Assembly: GCF_041296385.1 (NCBI RefSeq)
Contig: NW_027184085.1
Location: 56,821,109 to 56,885,108, forward strand
Origin: Aphelocoma coerulescens
Taxonomy: Eukaryota; Chordata; Aves; Passeriformes; Corvidae
Length of the DNA: 64,000 nt
Reading direction: 5' to 3'
Both the position numbers and the translations under genes were made by a program. Of this stretch, positions 12,421-25,900 are shown piece after piece. The first letter of the stretch is position 1. Every line of letters starts with the position of its first letter. Under the pieces are notes generated by a model. The model was not told the DNA's origin and searched no databases. It saw only the letters and a program-made list of their open reading frames with translations.

Positions 12421-13800
12421 TGAAACCAGTCTGTTATGAGGTCAGTAAGCTGTATCTTAGGTTCTGTAGCCAGACTCTTGGCAGACATTTAACAGGGTCT
12501 GATGTTTAGCACTCTTGAGCCCCTGAGCTGCACTACCTTTTGTCAGGTTGGCTTGTTCCTGCTGTTGGAATGTTTCTAGTCACATTCAGCTATGAGGTCA
12601 GTCATATTTCTACTAACTATAAAAGATTTATGCCAGTATGGAATTTGGTATCAATTCTTTCATTAGCATAGCTGGAAGAAATGCCTTTAAAATGGCCATA
12701 TTACAGACAGCAAGTTCAGTGTGTACAGAGTATTGACATGAGAGAAATCAGACTTACAGAGGTAGCCACTGGAAAAGACAACACGTGCTAAAATTGATTG
12801 CACACCTGAGATAGTACCTGTCTCAGTACAGACAGATTCATCTGTATCTCACATACTCTTGTATGACGTAAATATGCATGCTGGTTTCTTTGCTAAATCT
12901 TTAAAAGAAATTGTATGTTAATTTTTTTATTACATATTAATTTTTATATTACATTCAGTAAGGGCAAATAAGTGGGCAGTTCTTGTCAGTAAATCTGTGA
13001 CAAGGTTGTTTTTATTGTTACCTACCATTCTCATGGTGCCTATTTGAACACTAGTAAGTGAAAGAAAAGTATGTCTTACAAATAATCTACAATCTAGAAA
13101 AACAATCCTATTCAGCAAGCCTAGAAAGGTAATGTTTAGCCAACAGTTTTCTGACTGTCTTGGAAATTAAAATTTCTTTTAAGCTGAAAAATTTAACAAG
13201 GATCTGTGGTCTGTTCTCTACAAAGTAGATTTGGAGAACTGTTAGTTCAGTTTATATAAACCTGCAATACTTAGGGCTAGACCAAGGGGAAGAAAAGCAC
13301 ATTTTCCCCCATAAATGTGGTCTATTTTTCACATCTTTGCAGACTGAAGAGGAAGAAAAAGGTCTTTTCATTCCTCTATTCTTTTTCCTTTTCCTTTTTT
13401 TTTAACAGCTCTAAACACAACTCTTACAAATGCTGCTGGCCTGTATCACAACACAAAGAAATCAGTAAGATAATGGCAGAAGCATTGTTCTTTCTGCCTT
13501 CAAGCATTGTGTTCAGCTTTATAAACTATCTATTTCTGCTACATAGGTTGCCCAGTGACTTCATACCTTCTACTTCTGCTTGTCTTTTTCTAAAGGAAGA
13601 AGTAGTATGTTGTCTTTTTAATATCCACTGTCTCTGAGATTACTTTTGAGCTCAGAATGCAAAAATTTTCCTCAGGCTACATTTCCATTTTCAGTGTTTT
13701 ATAACCTCATGAGTGGAACTGCATTGCACACTGACAGAGGCATACATTACTTGTGGCAATGTGTTGGTTTGTTGCACTGTATTGCATTTAGTTGAAGGAA

Positions 13801-13908
13801 CATCTCCCTCCAGCCCTCCACTTATCCCCCACCCCCACACTCTCTCAGGAAAAAAAAAAAAGAGGGAGAAAAAGAAAGGGAAGAGGAGAGAGAGTAGAGA
13901 AGAAAAAA
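13801..13908. repeat. Pyrimidine tract switching to purine tract
   Basis: The plus strand is mostly C and T from 13802 to 13846, with short cccccaccccc and tctctc runs. It then switches abruptly to A and G from 13847 to 13908 with a single T (13895). Long homopurine/homopyrimidine tracts can form triplex (H-DNA) structures and are unstable simple-sequence DNA. The frames that cross it (13691-14011 minus and 13713-13943 plus) owe their Phe/Lys/Glu-rich peptides to the tract. Confidence 0.85.
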
Positions 13909-14340
13909 CCATAGTACACATACACAGGAGATTTTGTGTATAATCTGAATCATTTTTAGCCCTGCTGAGGTCGCTTATCTTAATGGCTTTCCTAAAAAGT
14001 TGTCTTGTCAAACATAGTTAAAAGCTTTTGCCTCATATGAATGGAAGCAATTTGGAAACAGCATAGCACAAGATAAAGAAACTCATTGGTTTGGCAGTAT
14101 CATGCAAACATTGAACAAATATAGTTACTATCAGAGAATTTTGATTCTTCAGCATTACATTTCCTTGAGCATACTCTATTCTTGAGCTATATTACTAACA
14201 AAGCCTGATGAGTGCGTGTACTGTTCTCTTCTGCATTACTATGAGACATCAATACCACAACAACAGCAGTGCAAAAAATTCAAATTTTCTGCAGACATAA
14301 ACAGAAAATGTACAGACTCAATCCATCTTGCAATGCCTAA

Positions 14341-14388
14341 TATACATATATATATATGTGTGTGCATGTGTGTGTGTGGTGTGCATGT
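14341..14388. repeat. Compound (TA)n/(TG)n microsatellite
   Basis: A short run of alternating TA passes into an imperfect TG run with GC interruptions. Alternating purine-pyrimidine DNA of this kind can adopt Z-form. It is likely polymorphic in length. Its translation explains the His/Thr-rich peptide on the minus strand at 14239-14433. Confidence 0.9.
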
Positions 14389-14519
14389 CTCTTTTAGCAT
14401 GCTACTTCCATCACTTCCATCAAGGTTTGTCATTCTTTCAACGTCTTCTCAGTCAGTAATTCAATAAGATGGGTAGTCACAAAAAGCACAAAGCATAGAT
14501 GAAAATTAAAGAATCCATT

Positions 14520-14850
14520 ATGTTGAAACAAAGAGAAATGGAAGGAAGCAAAGTAGTAGGAGGGAAGATGTGATGAAGGAAGGAGACAGGAAGGGGGTAA
14601 GCATATAATAAACTCCTCTGAGGGAATCAGGAAGGGAAGACGAACTGATTGGAGTTTGCAGCTGTATTCTGTCCTAAGGAGGCTAACGACAGTAAAAGAG
14701 TGCTGAATGAGCTTATGAAGAACTGAACTGATAATAGTGTCAGCAAAATATACTATAAAGGACAGGAAACATCAGCAAGCAAAGGAGAAGTTATCAGTGG
14801 AGAGGTAGAAAAGAAAGAAAAACATATAAAGTGGATGGAAAACCAAAAAG
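14520..14850. repeat. Purine-biased low-complexity stretch
   Basis: The plus strand is strongly A/G biased over about 330 bases, with ggaaggaag, ggagggaag, gaaggaaggag and aaaagaaagaaa motifs scattered in it. It is not a clean tandem repeat and has no open frame of interest. It probably derives from an expanded and decayed GA/GGAA-type repeat. Confidence 0.6.
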
Positions 14851-16927
14851 GTCAAAATCTCAAAGTAAATATCTATATTATTTGCTCTTGTCTGGTGTCT
14901 GTTTGATTTTTTAATACATGAGTTGAAGGTCTGGTGGGTGGTGGTGGAATCAAAAGTCTGAGGGCCTATCCGACCCCACAGGAATTTGGCTGATAGTAAG
15001 AAACAGAGAAAAGTGCTTGTTTATTGATAGAAGGAAAAAAATGGTTGAAGTTCAAACTACAACACAGAGACTTGTGAAATCAAGCTTGAATCAGGAATTT
15101 TTGGGTTATGTTCTGGTCACTCTTCTACTAATTTTTAATTTAAAAAATATTGTTATTATTATTATTACTCATGAGAACTCAGGTTGAAATTTTTGATTGA
15201 GTACACCTGATATAAGTACTCAGGAAAGAACATTTAGGCATTCTTTATCAGAGAAGCTTCATCTTTATCAAACAAGTGTACAGATGCTGAGACTGCTTAC
15301 CTGGATATCCTGTACTTAGGGTGGCCAATTCCTCATTGGAAATATGACAAGGGAAAATTGAAAGCAAAATCTTCTAGACAGAAAATAAATCAGGCTTATG
15401 TCTTCTTCACTCCCTTGGCCTTTAAGGACCCCAGGTATTTTAAATTTCAGGATTTCCAGGTTCCAGGAAAAAAGACAACAGACATGAAAGTTTACAGGAA
15501 TCAGTTTTCTTATCATGTTTTTTTCACCTGTATTTTTTTCACATTTCTCTCCTTCTGTCAAATCCTCAAAATCGTCTACCTGGGAAATGCAAACCCAAGT
15601 GATTTCTGCTTCAACTTGCTCGCATTTCAAAGGATTTTAAAAACTGTGTCATAGAAAGAAGGAGACTAAATATAGATGTAGAAAAGCATACCTTATATGA
15701 ACAGTTCATAATAACCCCTCCAACATCATAAGTATTAAAGGCATATATTGTCAATAAATTATGAAAAGTGGACAAATGAATAAAAAATAAGCTTGGCACT
15801 CAGGTGCTATCATGAAGTGAAAAATAAGATGGTGTAAAGTCCTGTTTCTAAGTATGACATGAGCACTTAGAGACCAGAGTCATAAGGTCCTGAATTAGAT
15901 TTGAAAATTCTTGGGTCATTTTAGAGATTGCTTCCTGGCTTTTAAGTCACTGGACAGTTCTGAAAAAAAATCTACTCAGCACATCTGACAAATTGCTCAT
16001 GATGAGTAGTTCAGTCATCTCCAGATATGACGGAGCAGGTGCAACGAGAGATTAAAGAATATGGATGCATTTCTGAATTAGGGTCAGGAGAAACAGAAGA
16101 CATGATTACACAGGAATACAGGCTGGGATTACAACAGTTTATAGGTTCCCTCCAGCTCACCCTCCATGTCAAAGTGTGGCTTGAAATTCTTGCTGTTAAT
16201 ATGAGGATTCAGCAATTAAAATGTTAAACTTCACATCAATAAAACCCCAGGAGCCATCTTCACATTCTCCTCACATCCCACACAAGACCATCCTGCATTG
16301 AATGAAAAGATTCAGTTAATCACAAATGAAATTTTATTTTAGTCATGGTTATATCACAGAATTGGTTTTGTTTCTGGAATTCAATTGTGCTTTGTCCTGT
16401 TTTCCTATACTGGAGCCACTCATTGGGCCCCAAGTATACGGAGTGAAGAGACAAACACTGAAGCTTGGTGCTGTTCAATTTAGCCAAGTGCATATGGTGA
16501 AATCCACTGGGGTCCTCTGAAGATTTTGTAGTCAGGTTAGCATTAAAAGGGAAATGCTCAGTTGTGGCCCATTCCTGCGCACTTTCAAGGTAATCAAAGG
16601 ATTTGCAATAACATCAGCTGGAATAGGTTTAGATCCTTTTTAAAGATTAATCCTAGATGTTTTATGGCAGGTGGTTTATCCATCATCTCAGTGCCAATTG
16701 TCTAAGAAAACATCCAGAAAGTCAGAATTTGTAAATGTCATTTTATCATTCACTGCAGGGTTTAATATTATGTGTCAGTGTTACAAACAAATGCCTCCAG
16801 GAAAAGTAAAATCTCATCTTCTCTCAGGATATTAACATTTACAAATATTTGCTTCAGGTCTTTGGAGATGATAATATACTTCAGCTGCTATCTTTTGACA
16901 AGTTATAGATATAGGAAAAAAATTCAT
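14851..16927. other. Unique DNA, no gene recognised
   Basis: No supported gene was found. Overlapping frames on both strands at 15316-15654 have no recognisable domain. A short (TTA)n run lies at about 15151-15167. Nothing else can be assigned. Confidence 0.65.
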
Positions 16928-17032
16928 GGGCTGAATTCTTCCTTCTTACGTTGTTATGGATTAGGAGTAATTCCAGGAAGTCAAAGCATTTACATCAGAC
17001 TAAAGCTGATTAACAAGAGCAGAATGGAGCCC
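16928..17032. mobile_element. Candidate ancient palindromic MITE
   Basis: This stretch of about 105 bases has imperfect terminal inverted repeats: gggctgaattctt at the left and agaatggagccc at the right. Its interior resembles an old amniote DNA-transposon-derived palindrome that I know from turtles, crocodilians and birds, whose hallmark is an interior of the 'gagtaactccag ... ttacaccagtgtaa' kind. Here the interior has 'ggagtaattccagg' and 'tttacatcagactaaa', which fit with substitutions. Such elements are non-autonomous and tens of millions of years old. The assignment is from memory of the consensus pattern and needs a repeat-library check. Confidence 0.5.
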
Positions 17033-20000
17033 AGAGTTATACTGTGAGACTCACACGTAAGTGCAATCTGCAACTGACAATAAATGCGTTTAATGTAACC
17101 TTCATAAGTCATCAGCACAGATGCCTTTAATTTTATTGTCTGTTTATTCATATTACAAAATTCCTTTGTTTAAATATTTCTTTGACCTAGTTTAACAAAA
17201 AAGCACATCAATAATGTAAACCCCAACAAGTGAGATGATACATTATATTTGTAAACAGTGGCATGTTTAATCAAATTGCACTGGATGATAAATTCAAGTG
17301 CTTTCTTTCTTCAGCAGGAAAAGAGCTCGTGTTTATATTTGTTTTATTTATATTTAACTCATTTAGTTTACCATCTTCTTTCTTCTCTCTTTTTCTTTTG
17401 TGCAGCTCACAGGTTGTTGCATTTGCTGTTCGTACTTTCCCATGGAGTTTCAAGGACAGTGGAGCTGAACAACAGAACAGTTACTAAGGCAGATAATTTT
17501 TGAATAATCTTCACTATTTTTATTCTGAAAAAATATTAATCAGGGTTTGGCATGAAGGATATTTCATCATCTATTTTGTTATCTGTTTCTTTGTGCTAAC
17601 ACCTGAGGACCATCAATGTAAATAACTATTTCTAACTCTCCTCATGATAAAGGCCCAAAGTGAAGAAGTGTGTGACCAGAAGAACTTCCTACCTAAACAG
17701 AGAAGACAGATGGAGGTCTTGAAAGGAACGAATAAGTTTGTCTTTACAATTTCTTGCTGCTTTTAGATAGATGTAGGGAGCAGTACTCCAGATGAGACAA
17801 AGGGTGGGGCATACTCAGGAGCTGCAGCTGCAGCCCACTCCATGGGCATCAAGCACAGATCTAGTCAGAACTGTGCCTACCCTTCTCAAGAAAACACTGA
17901 ACCTCCAAAATTTGCAGTATAAAGTGAAACCAGGACAGAAAAGAGTCAAAGAGACAGCTTCTCGCTAGTGTTCATGTTAACAGCTTGCCTGGCTAGGCAG
18001 TGGATAATTCTAGAGAATAAGTTTATTCTTGTCAGAACTATGGCTCTCAGGGCAAGTAGCAGGTAAGCACTACAACTAAATTCTTACTGGTTTTTATAAA
18101 CGATATCTTTTTACTTAGTTTCTAAACACTATTTTGAGACAATACATGTTTCAAGTGAAAAACCTGTTTCCTAAGAATGAACCAGTTTCAAAAAATTTAC
18201 TTTAGGAAAGTACAAATTTTTTAAAAATCCATTCTCTGATCTTGACACTTATAAAGAAATCTTTTTTAACTTCAGTTAAAAGTGAATTTTAAAACAGTTT
18301 AGTTGTCTTGGAATCCCAAGATGGATTGCTTGGAAAATAGTCATATTTGAGTTACTCAGAGGGTTAACATATCTAAGTTGGTAGTTGAAACTTGGGTCTA
18401 GACCTAACAAAAAGTACAATCAATGAACAGTGTGTCTTTGTCTCTTTACTGCTATTCTGTTTAATCAATACATATTATTTCAAAAAACCCTTCGTCGGTG
18501 TTCTCTAATTTGTAGCGCTAACTTTCAGTGGTGACTTCCCCCCCCTCCACCCAGTTTGAACAGCTTACATAGGGCCAAGAAGCAGTTCCTTCACACTCTT
18601 TATCACAGCCGGTCATATATCCAAGGTTTGGACTGATATTTAGTCTGCAGTTGTTACATTACACATCATTACTTATTAATTAAAATTAATAGAGGTATTT
18701 GCTTTAATATGCAACAAATTAGCTTTAGAAATGGGATTGTATTAGGGAGATAGCTTCTCACACTATTCTAAGCTCACTGTCTAAAGAAAGCAGGGGATTT
18801 TCAGAGGATTCATCACTGCCTTAAATCAATGTTGAAGAAGGCTGATAAACATATAATCTAGGTGATCACCACTGGCAGTTATGGCAAACATTTCCCACGG
18901 CAGAACTTGATGATAACACCAACATCCTTCTCTAAAGAAAAAAGAAAAAACTTGCCTAAGCTCATATTGCAATTCATTAGTTAAGCCAAATTAAGGTCTT
19001 GAAGTTATCATGAGCCACCTGAAATCTTACTCTTCTTCTGGCATCTAGACATATTAAAAAATCACTAGCAATGATAATTAGTGAAATTAAATTTTTAGGA
19101 CCCTTTCTGTATGGAATTTTTTCATTTTTAAGCCAGGTTTAGCATAAGTTTTGTTTTACCAACACAAGCATATATAGTTTCTAGGGAAACATCCATGTAT
19201 TCTGAAAATTAATCTCTTTCAATGCAAGTTAGATGAGAGCAATGGTCTTATGCCAGAATAAGACTTGGTGCTTTTCTTCCATTCCCCTAAAATGCAAGGA
19301 ATCATGACAACTCTCCAGTAAAATAAAATACAAAGCATTATTTAAGCCATACCCTTCAAGTTATACTTATTTTAGCACTTTTTCTTTGTGTCTGTAAAGA
19401 AGGAAAAAATAAAACTTGAGCACTGATGACAGATCCTCATACCAAAGGCCAAATATAAGCACAAGCAATAGGAAGCTAACTCCAAGGCCTGTATGTTTTT
19501 TTGAACATTGTCTGCCAAATCTGTCAGAAAAGCAAGCCCATTCTGTCTGTTCTTTGCATGGCCCTCTGGCTGGAAGCTGGCATTGTTACTGAAGAGTATC
19601 AAGGGGTCTCTCTTAGGCCGTGGATCCCTGAATCCAGAACAGGTGCAGTCACACCCTCTCTACAGACAGAACTACTTTGTGTGAATAAGCACAGCAGAGA
19701 AGAATAGCATGTATTAATAGCTAAATAGTGTCTTTATTAACAGTGGAACAGCTGGCAGTTCTGTATGACAGCTCTCATTCCAATCTATTTTATCCAATTG
19801 CAAAACTATAAGCACACCACATCAGGGAACCGAGGGGACCACACACAAGCAATCAGCCATTCAACAGCACTATAATTGCTTCACAGTTGGAAGTTTGTTC
19901 TGCTCAGCTACTGTTATTCTTTTAGTTTGAATTGTTGATGCACTGCAACTATCTGGAATCTAGTGTTGTTAATGCAGATAAGCTTGCTCAGAAAAACTCC

Positions 20001-22924
20001 CTTTGTTTTACAAGCTAGCCTGCTGCAGGAACTGCTGCTGTGCCTCTGAGGATCACAAATGCCTCAAGTGCTGGGTACCAGGACTGAGACAGAGGCAGGC
20101 AGTATCAACATTTTGGCTGTATCTCCCACAAAATGGTTACCCTAACAAGGAGGATAAAAAATCCCAATAAACTCTTGAGATTCTGTTAGAGAACTTGAGA
20201 ACCTTTGCTGGACTTCCTACTGAGCAAAGCAATAGACTCCATGAGTCCCTTTGAGATGTATAAATGGCTGAAACTCCACTAGTAACAGTGATGCAGCAAG
20301 GAAGCTGTTCTAGAAGGAATAGTATTCAAGCACATTAGGGTTACACATGTAGGTAATGAGTGTGTGTCTCCACGTCTTAGTGTGGGTGTAGAGAAGATAC
20401 AGCAAGGCTAGGGATATTACATACACTAAGCAATAAAGAAAATTCAACTTGATACATTTACATTCCTGAGGAACTAATAGGCCATAGAATTATAGCTTGC
20501 AGTTTGCAATACTGCTGTTGATTACTGTCTGATCTCCTAGTTGTTTGCAATATGTTTGTAGCTTGATTTTGCAATTTCTTTCGTCAGTCTGCCTTCTCAT
20601 ACCCATACATGATCACTTTTTCCCTTCCTATCACAGCATAATGCTTATTTGGAAAATTCTCAAAGTATCCTTCAGAGAGAAGATTGAAAAACTCTTGGCT
20701 GTAGCTAGGCTAGCAGAATCCATACAGATACAAAATTATAAAATCTTTCTACTTTGCAGGTTTTTTAGCTTTCTGTTTTCTATCCTCTTTTGGGATTAAC
20801 TACTCAGAGGACTAATTCTTATTCAAAGTTTACTATTCAGTAGATCTCTCTCAGCCTTTATACAAAACAGCATGTTAGTATACTGTTGTGATTTCTTTGT
20901 CATGCTTTGACACATGGCTCTAGGTAGTAAAATAATGTGCTGTCCCAACTTGTTATCTGTTGCTGCTGTTTCAGGCTGACTTTTTTTTGCTTCATCTCTA
21001 CTGATGCACCTTGTGGATAAATGAACAGTTCTTAATAGGCATAACAATATATTTGTATGAACTAAGGATCACTGCTAAAACTAAAATTAGTCTCAGGACA
21101 AGTTGGAAAATTCTGAATACTGAGGAAGATCTCATATAAATCAATCACCAAACTTAAGAATGAAACAAAATTTTTATTGAAATTGAATTGTGGACTAGAA
21201 TGTATATGTGGACGGTCAATAAATGTTAAAAAACCCAACACAAATGACAAAACAAGAATAATTAGGGAATCAACTAGGGTAGTGATTGAAAAGAATAATA
21301 GTTGCCAAATATAGGAATAATATGAAGGTGCAAGATGTAATTGTGCACACAAAATCAATTGTGAAAAAAAGTCCTTAATAAACAGCACCATTTTATTTCC
21401 CACTGTCAGCATTATTACATTACTAACCAAGAATGCAATTAACAGCTAAGTACTCATTTTGTCTGTGTTTCTAGACTTTTTACTGTCTGCTCCAGGAGAC
21501 AGATTTGTACTCTTCCACACTAGGTTTGTACTCTTTCTAGCTAATACTGCTCCAGGACTTCTTCCTTGACAAGGAGTGAAGCACCTTAGAGGCAGATACA
21601 CAGCAAAACTTGTGATCCTGAGAATGCAAGGAACAATTTACACCTAGTTCAAGGGGACCAAATCCAGTTGGATTCCAAGTATTTAATGTCCATTAGCAAC
21701 GGAAGTGCGTTAGATGCACGTGCCATAATCCATTTCATGCACTGCAGCCCTGTTTCACCATGATTCCCCTGGTAAGTGTTGGAAGCCGGGAGATGTGCTT
21801 TCAAACTGTGATGCTGAAATAAAATAACAAGGTAGTACAAAAGATTCTGACCATTATGATTTGCAGCAACATTAAGGAGAATATTTGGGAAAGTTCCTCT
21901 GAAAACCATGCTGAATATTTATTTATTTAGGGGTATTTAATACTAAAAGTTAGAGAAATTAAAATGTACTATTGGCCCCAATAGAGTTTAAGAGTCTCAT
22001 CAGTTAAAGATGGAATGTGGTTGATAATTCTAGCTCAGTGTTCCATTTCCTTAAAATCCTTCCAAATAAATTCAAATTTCAAAGAAATGAATATTTGGTT
22101 TAGAATTATTTACAGGTAATGGTGTGAGTATAAAAAATTAAGCTAAAAACACACTTTGAAAAGCAGAGTTGAGGAGGATTTGGGGTATTTGGTTCCTTCA
22201 GGTACAAGGTCGTTCAAGTCACCTAATTGATACCTTAAGATAGGTGATATCTCTGCACTTTTAACAGTCTTAGCAGCTACTTGAAAACTTAGTTTTTGTA
22301 ACTGTAATGCACTGTGCTTTTTCTCGCACAAGCTTGTTTACCACTACCATATCACAAAGGCAAGGAAAGTCCTAGAGTTAAAAGAGGCCTGCTGTTTCTT
22401 AATTGACCTGGGGGGAAAAAAAAAAGGAAAGACAGTCTTGCTGATAATCCCAGGAATATCCCGCTAGCAATCTATATAGTTGGAATAGTGAAAAAATGTC
22501 TCCAGAGAACCCTAAACATAATGGTACATAAGCACAGTATATCTGTACAACTTTCTTAAGGAACGCATAAAATAAGCATAGAGACACTACATTTGTGTCC
22601 CGGCACTGTTTAGAAAAAATTGCTTGATAAAACCCCAGGTATTTAATGTATTGCAAAACCCATGCTGGGCATTCCTTCCTCGTATTTTTCATACTAATCT
22701 CTGTTCTTGGTTTTCTAATAGTTCACAAAGCAAAGGAAAACTCATGGAGTGCTTGCCTGTTGAAAAGGCGTTACTGCCATTGGCAGAGAGCAGCACACTG
22801 ATGTGGATGCCCTGCTCATGAAGGGTGCCCAGTACAACCATGTGTTTGTGAGACACAGACTCCTTACAGCTTCTATTTAGGTTTCAAGATAGATAAAAGA
22901 TACAGTATGTACTCACAAGAGATT
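17033..22924. other. Unique AT-rich DNA, no gene recognised
   Basis: I found no exon, RNA gene or clear transposon in this 5.9 kb. The longest open frame, 21062-21430 on the minus strand, gives a hydrophobic peptide with no recognisable family and is probably chance. The stretch 19730-20010 is compositionally even and lacks simple repeats, and looks like a possible conserved non-coding element. Two copies of the word tttgtactctt occur 35 bases apart near 21504 and 21525. Confidence 0.65.
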
Positions 22925-22965
22925 AAAAAAAAAAAAAAGAAAAGAAAGAAAAATAAAAAGAAACA
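22925..22965. repeat. A-rich tract with G interruptions
   Basis: The tract is a run of 14 or so A followed by an (AAAG)n-like series. No LINE 3' end or retrocopy is visible just upstream, so it is more likely simple sequence than a retroposed poly(A) tail. Confidence 0.75.
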
Positions 22966-25900
22966 ATCCCATTTTCTGACTGGACTGGAAACTTTGCTTC
23001 CATTTCAAGGGAAGGAATAGAATTAATGCATGAGTTCAATGCTGTCTACTAATTAACATGATTAATTTACATACAAGCTAGGCTTAGAAGTGGTGTGTGC
23101 AGTATAAGCTGTCAGAACATATTGAGAACACTAAAGCATAGTTTGCAATTTATATCTCTGCTTTCAAAGAAAGAGTCAGTCACCTAAGCATATTTTGTGG
23201 GCTCTTGAGTTGCTGCCTTCTTTCAGATATTAGTGGAAAGGTTTATCAGCTGGTTTTAATCATCTTCAGATTTCAAAAACATCCATCAAACTCTTCTGTC
23301 CCTTTTCCTTTTATTGTTCAAGCTAAGAGGCAACTTGCAGGTGTATGCCTGTATTTAGGCAGCACAGATGAATGATCAATGACTACTAGAGTTCCTTGTG
23401 CTGCTGTTGCTATAAGTATTGTATTTGTTATTATATCCAGTTGTCTTGGGCTGGTTACAACCACAGCTTGTGACATCTTATATTTTTGCTACAGAAGACT
23501 GATAAAGATTTCTCATTTGATTGGTAAATTAAAGGCATAAATAGTGTAGTAACACTCATCTGTTACCGTGACCAGCATATATATTTCCAGTTTTCTTTGA
23601 TTTTTCATATTCACTTTATCTGTGATAGATTTTTAGAGAAAATTTTTAGGAAATATTGGCCTCCGGCAGGAAAACGGACAGCAGCTGGTGTCAGGAATAG
23701 GGTGCATACTATCCATGATGCAAGAAAATAGATAAGAAGTTGAAAAGACAAGTGGCTTGTGCTTTGTACAGTTGTAGACTTTCTTCAAGTTATACGACAG
23801 TTTTTGCAATCCTCCTCATCCTATTTTGTGGACTGGACTGAATTCAGAAACCCATGTTGTGACCTCAGCTTTGACAAAAAAAAGCACTGCAAAAAGCAGA
23901 TCAGATTTTGTTCTTGTTCTCTGGTTGGTGTATCAGTACAAATATTCTCATTCAGGGAATTTCTCATACCAGATAGGATGAATCAGTTTAACAAATAAAC
24001 ATCTTGAAATTATTTGTAGTGGGTAATGGGACTGGTCGAGGGTTTTCTTTTCTTCTTGTTTTTTGCAAAGTTTTTTCCCCTGAACTTACCTCAGTAGACA
24101 GTGATATTTTTCTTACCTGAAGAACTTACCTGCTTTGGGATGCAGTCATAAGTCCACTCTTTTTCTGCTGGTAAAAGAAAAGGAAAGAGAATTATTTTGG
24201 CTTCAGGGTTTCTCAGATGTTATATGGTAACCTAAGTTAAATAAAGCCAAGTGTTTCATTAACTTTAAAGAAGTTGAAGGCACTCTATGTGACTATTAGC
24301 CTGTACAACCCATTAAGGAGAATGAGGTGGAGTCCAGGTCTGAACAGGACTCATGTCCATCCTGAAGAGGAGAGGCCAAACAGAAAGCTCCAAACCTGTT
24401 CTTCCTCAGAAACTCGATACACAGGGAACATAGAGGCCTGATTTTTTTGGGCTTTCTGAGACCTGATTACATGGCTTCCAGTAGATAGTATAAAAAAGTT
24501 CTTCTGAAATATCTGCAGTTCTTTCTTCTACCCTAGAGAATCTGGCTTCAAGCCTGTTATAAGACAGCAACAGCATTCTGCTAGTCAGTATTTTCTTGGC
24601 ATGAAGGAAGACCAAGTACCCACTGTGATTTTTAAAAAAAGATTTATCAGCTGCTTTCAATTCTGTTGATAGTGCAGTTTTAAATCAATAGCATTAGACC
24701 AAGATGAACATGGCCCACTTCCTTGAGTGTAACAACATCCAGACTTGGAGTAACTTCTGGAGCAGCCACATGTCTTGAAATTTGTCCGTTTTTTCTATAG
24801 GCAATTTGAATTGTGATAAGTTGGTTTTCTCTTCTTTGACCTACAGCTTTTCAGGGCTGTAGATTTGTTCTCATGAGTGCAGCAAGAAAGTTTCAGGCAT
24901 CTTTGCAGAGACTCTTAACCAAGAGAGAAAGCTTCTGGTGAAGCTCTACAGCACTAATCAAAAGGTTCATTTATTGCACTGAATCTGGCTTTCACTGAGT
25001 GCAGTGTTCTGTGTAACATCTCTCCCTGAACTCTGAGAATGCATTCATGCAGAGATAAAGCCAAATCCACATTACAAATATGTTACAGTTTAGGAAGAAA
25101 CAAATTAAAACGTATTGTTCAAAACTTGCTTTGCATGGAGGAGGGCTGATTGAAGTAGAAATGTACAAACTATGTTGCAGCTGTTTTGTAAACTGAAAAA
25201 GATTCTCCCCTGTAGGAGACTTGGATTGTTTAAAAAATAAGAAAATATACAATTCATAAAGGCAAATAATAGTGATAAAAAATCCATAGCTGCCCTGAAC
25301 AATAGCAGCTGAAAAAGGAGAGTTAGGCTTGATGTGAATTTTAATATGCTGCCTAGATATTACACAGAGGTATGCACGTAATACTAGAATTGCATTTAGT
25401 TTAAGACTATTTGGCATAAAAATAAAGACACTCTTTCAAGCTACATAATTATAGATCACATGTGCAGGAGAAACAACTATGAAAAAGTCATCGTCTTTTC
25501 AAACAAGGCCAGAAATAGTGGGCTAAACCTGTGTTTTTAGGCATGTGACCTTTGTCTCATTACGTGTACCTTTAACTGTGATAAACATCCATTTAAATGA
25601 ATATCATTTTCTTACAATTACAGAAGGGTCATACATAATATACTAGGTTCCCCTGGCAGCATATGTGTTAGTCATGCATATTTCATGAGCAGTTTTATTC
25701 CTCTAGTCAGCTTCAAGCGATGCTCAAGCTCATGGCTTTGGTGTGTAGGAAATTAAGGTCTTGCCCATAAAAAGATTCCAAGGCAATGATTGTAACTCTG
25801 CACATTACCAGGAAGCGCAGCAGGATGACCTCCTTGTAACATTTGATGGGTACTGGTATCAAATTTCTTTGTGACAAACACTAATTCCCCTTATTTGTCA

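Noticed and set aside
17776..17800. CR1-like word gcagtactccagatgag
   Set aside because: The match stops after about 20 bases, with no further CR1 blocks on either side.
21062..21430. Minus-strand frame of 122 codons, membrane-protein-like
   Set aside because: Hydrophobicity follows from T-rich antisense composition, and no family is recognised.
22925..22965. A-rich tract as a retrocopy poly(A) tail
   Set aside because: No coding relic or LINE 3' end lies directly upstream and no flanking duplication is visible.
24992..25417. Minus-strand frame of 141 codons with hydrophobic stretches
   Set aside because: There is no recognisable family, splice context or conservation evidence. A frame of this length is expected by chance in 64 kb.
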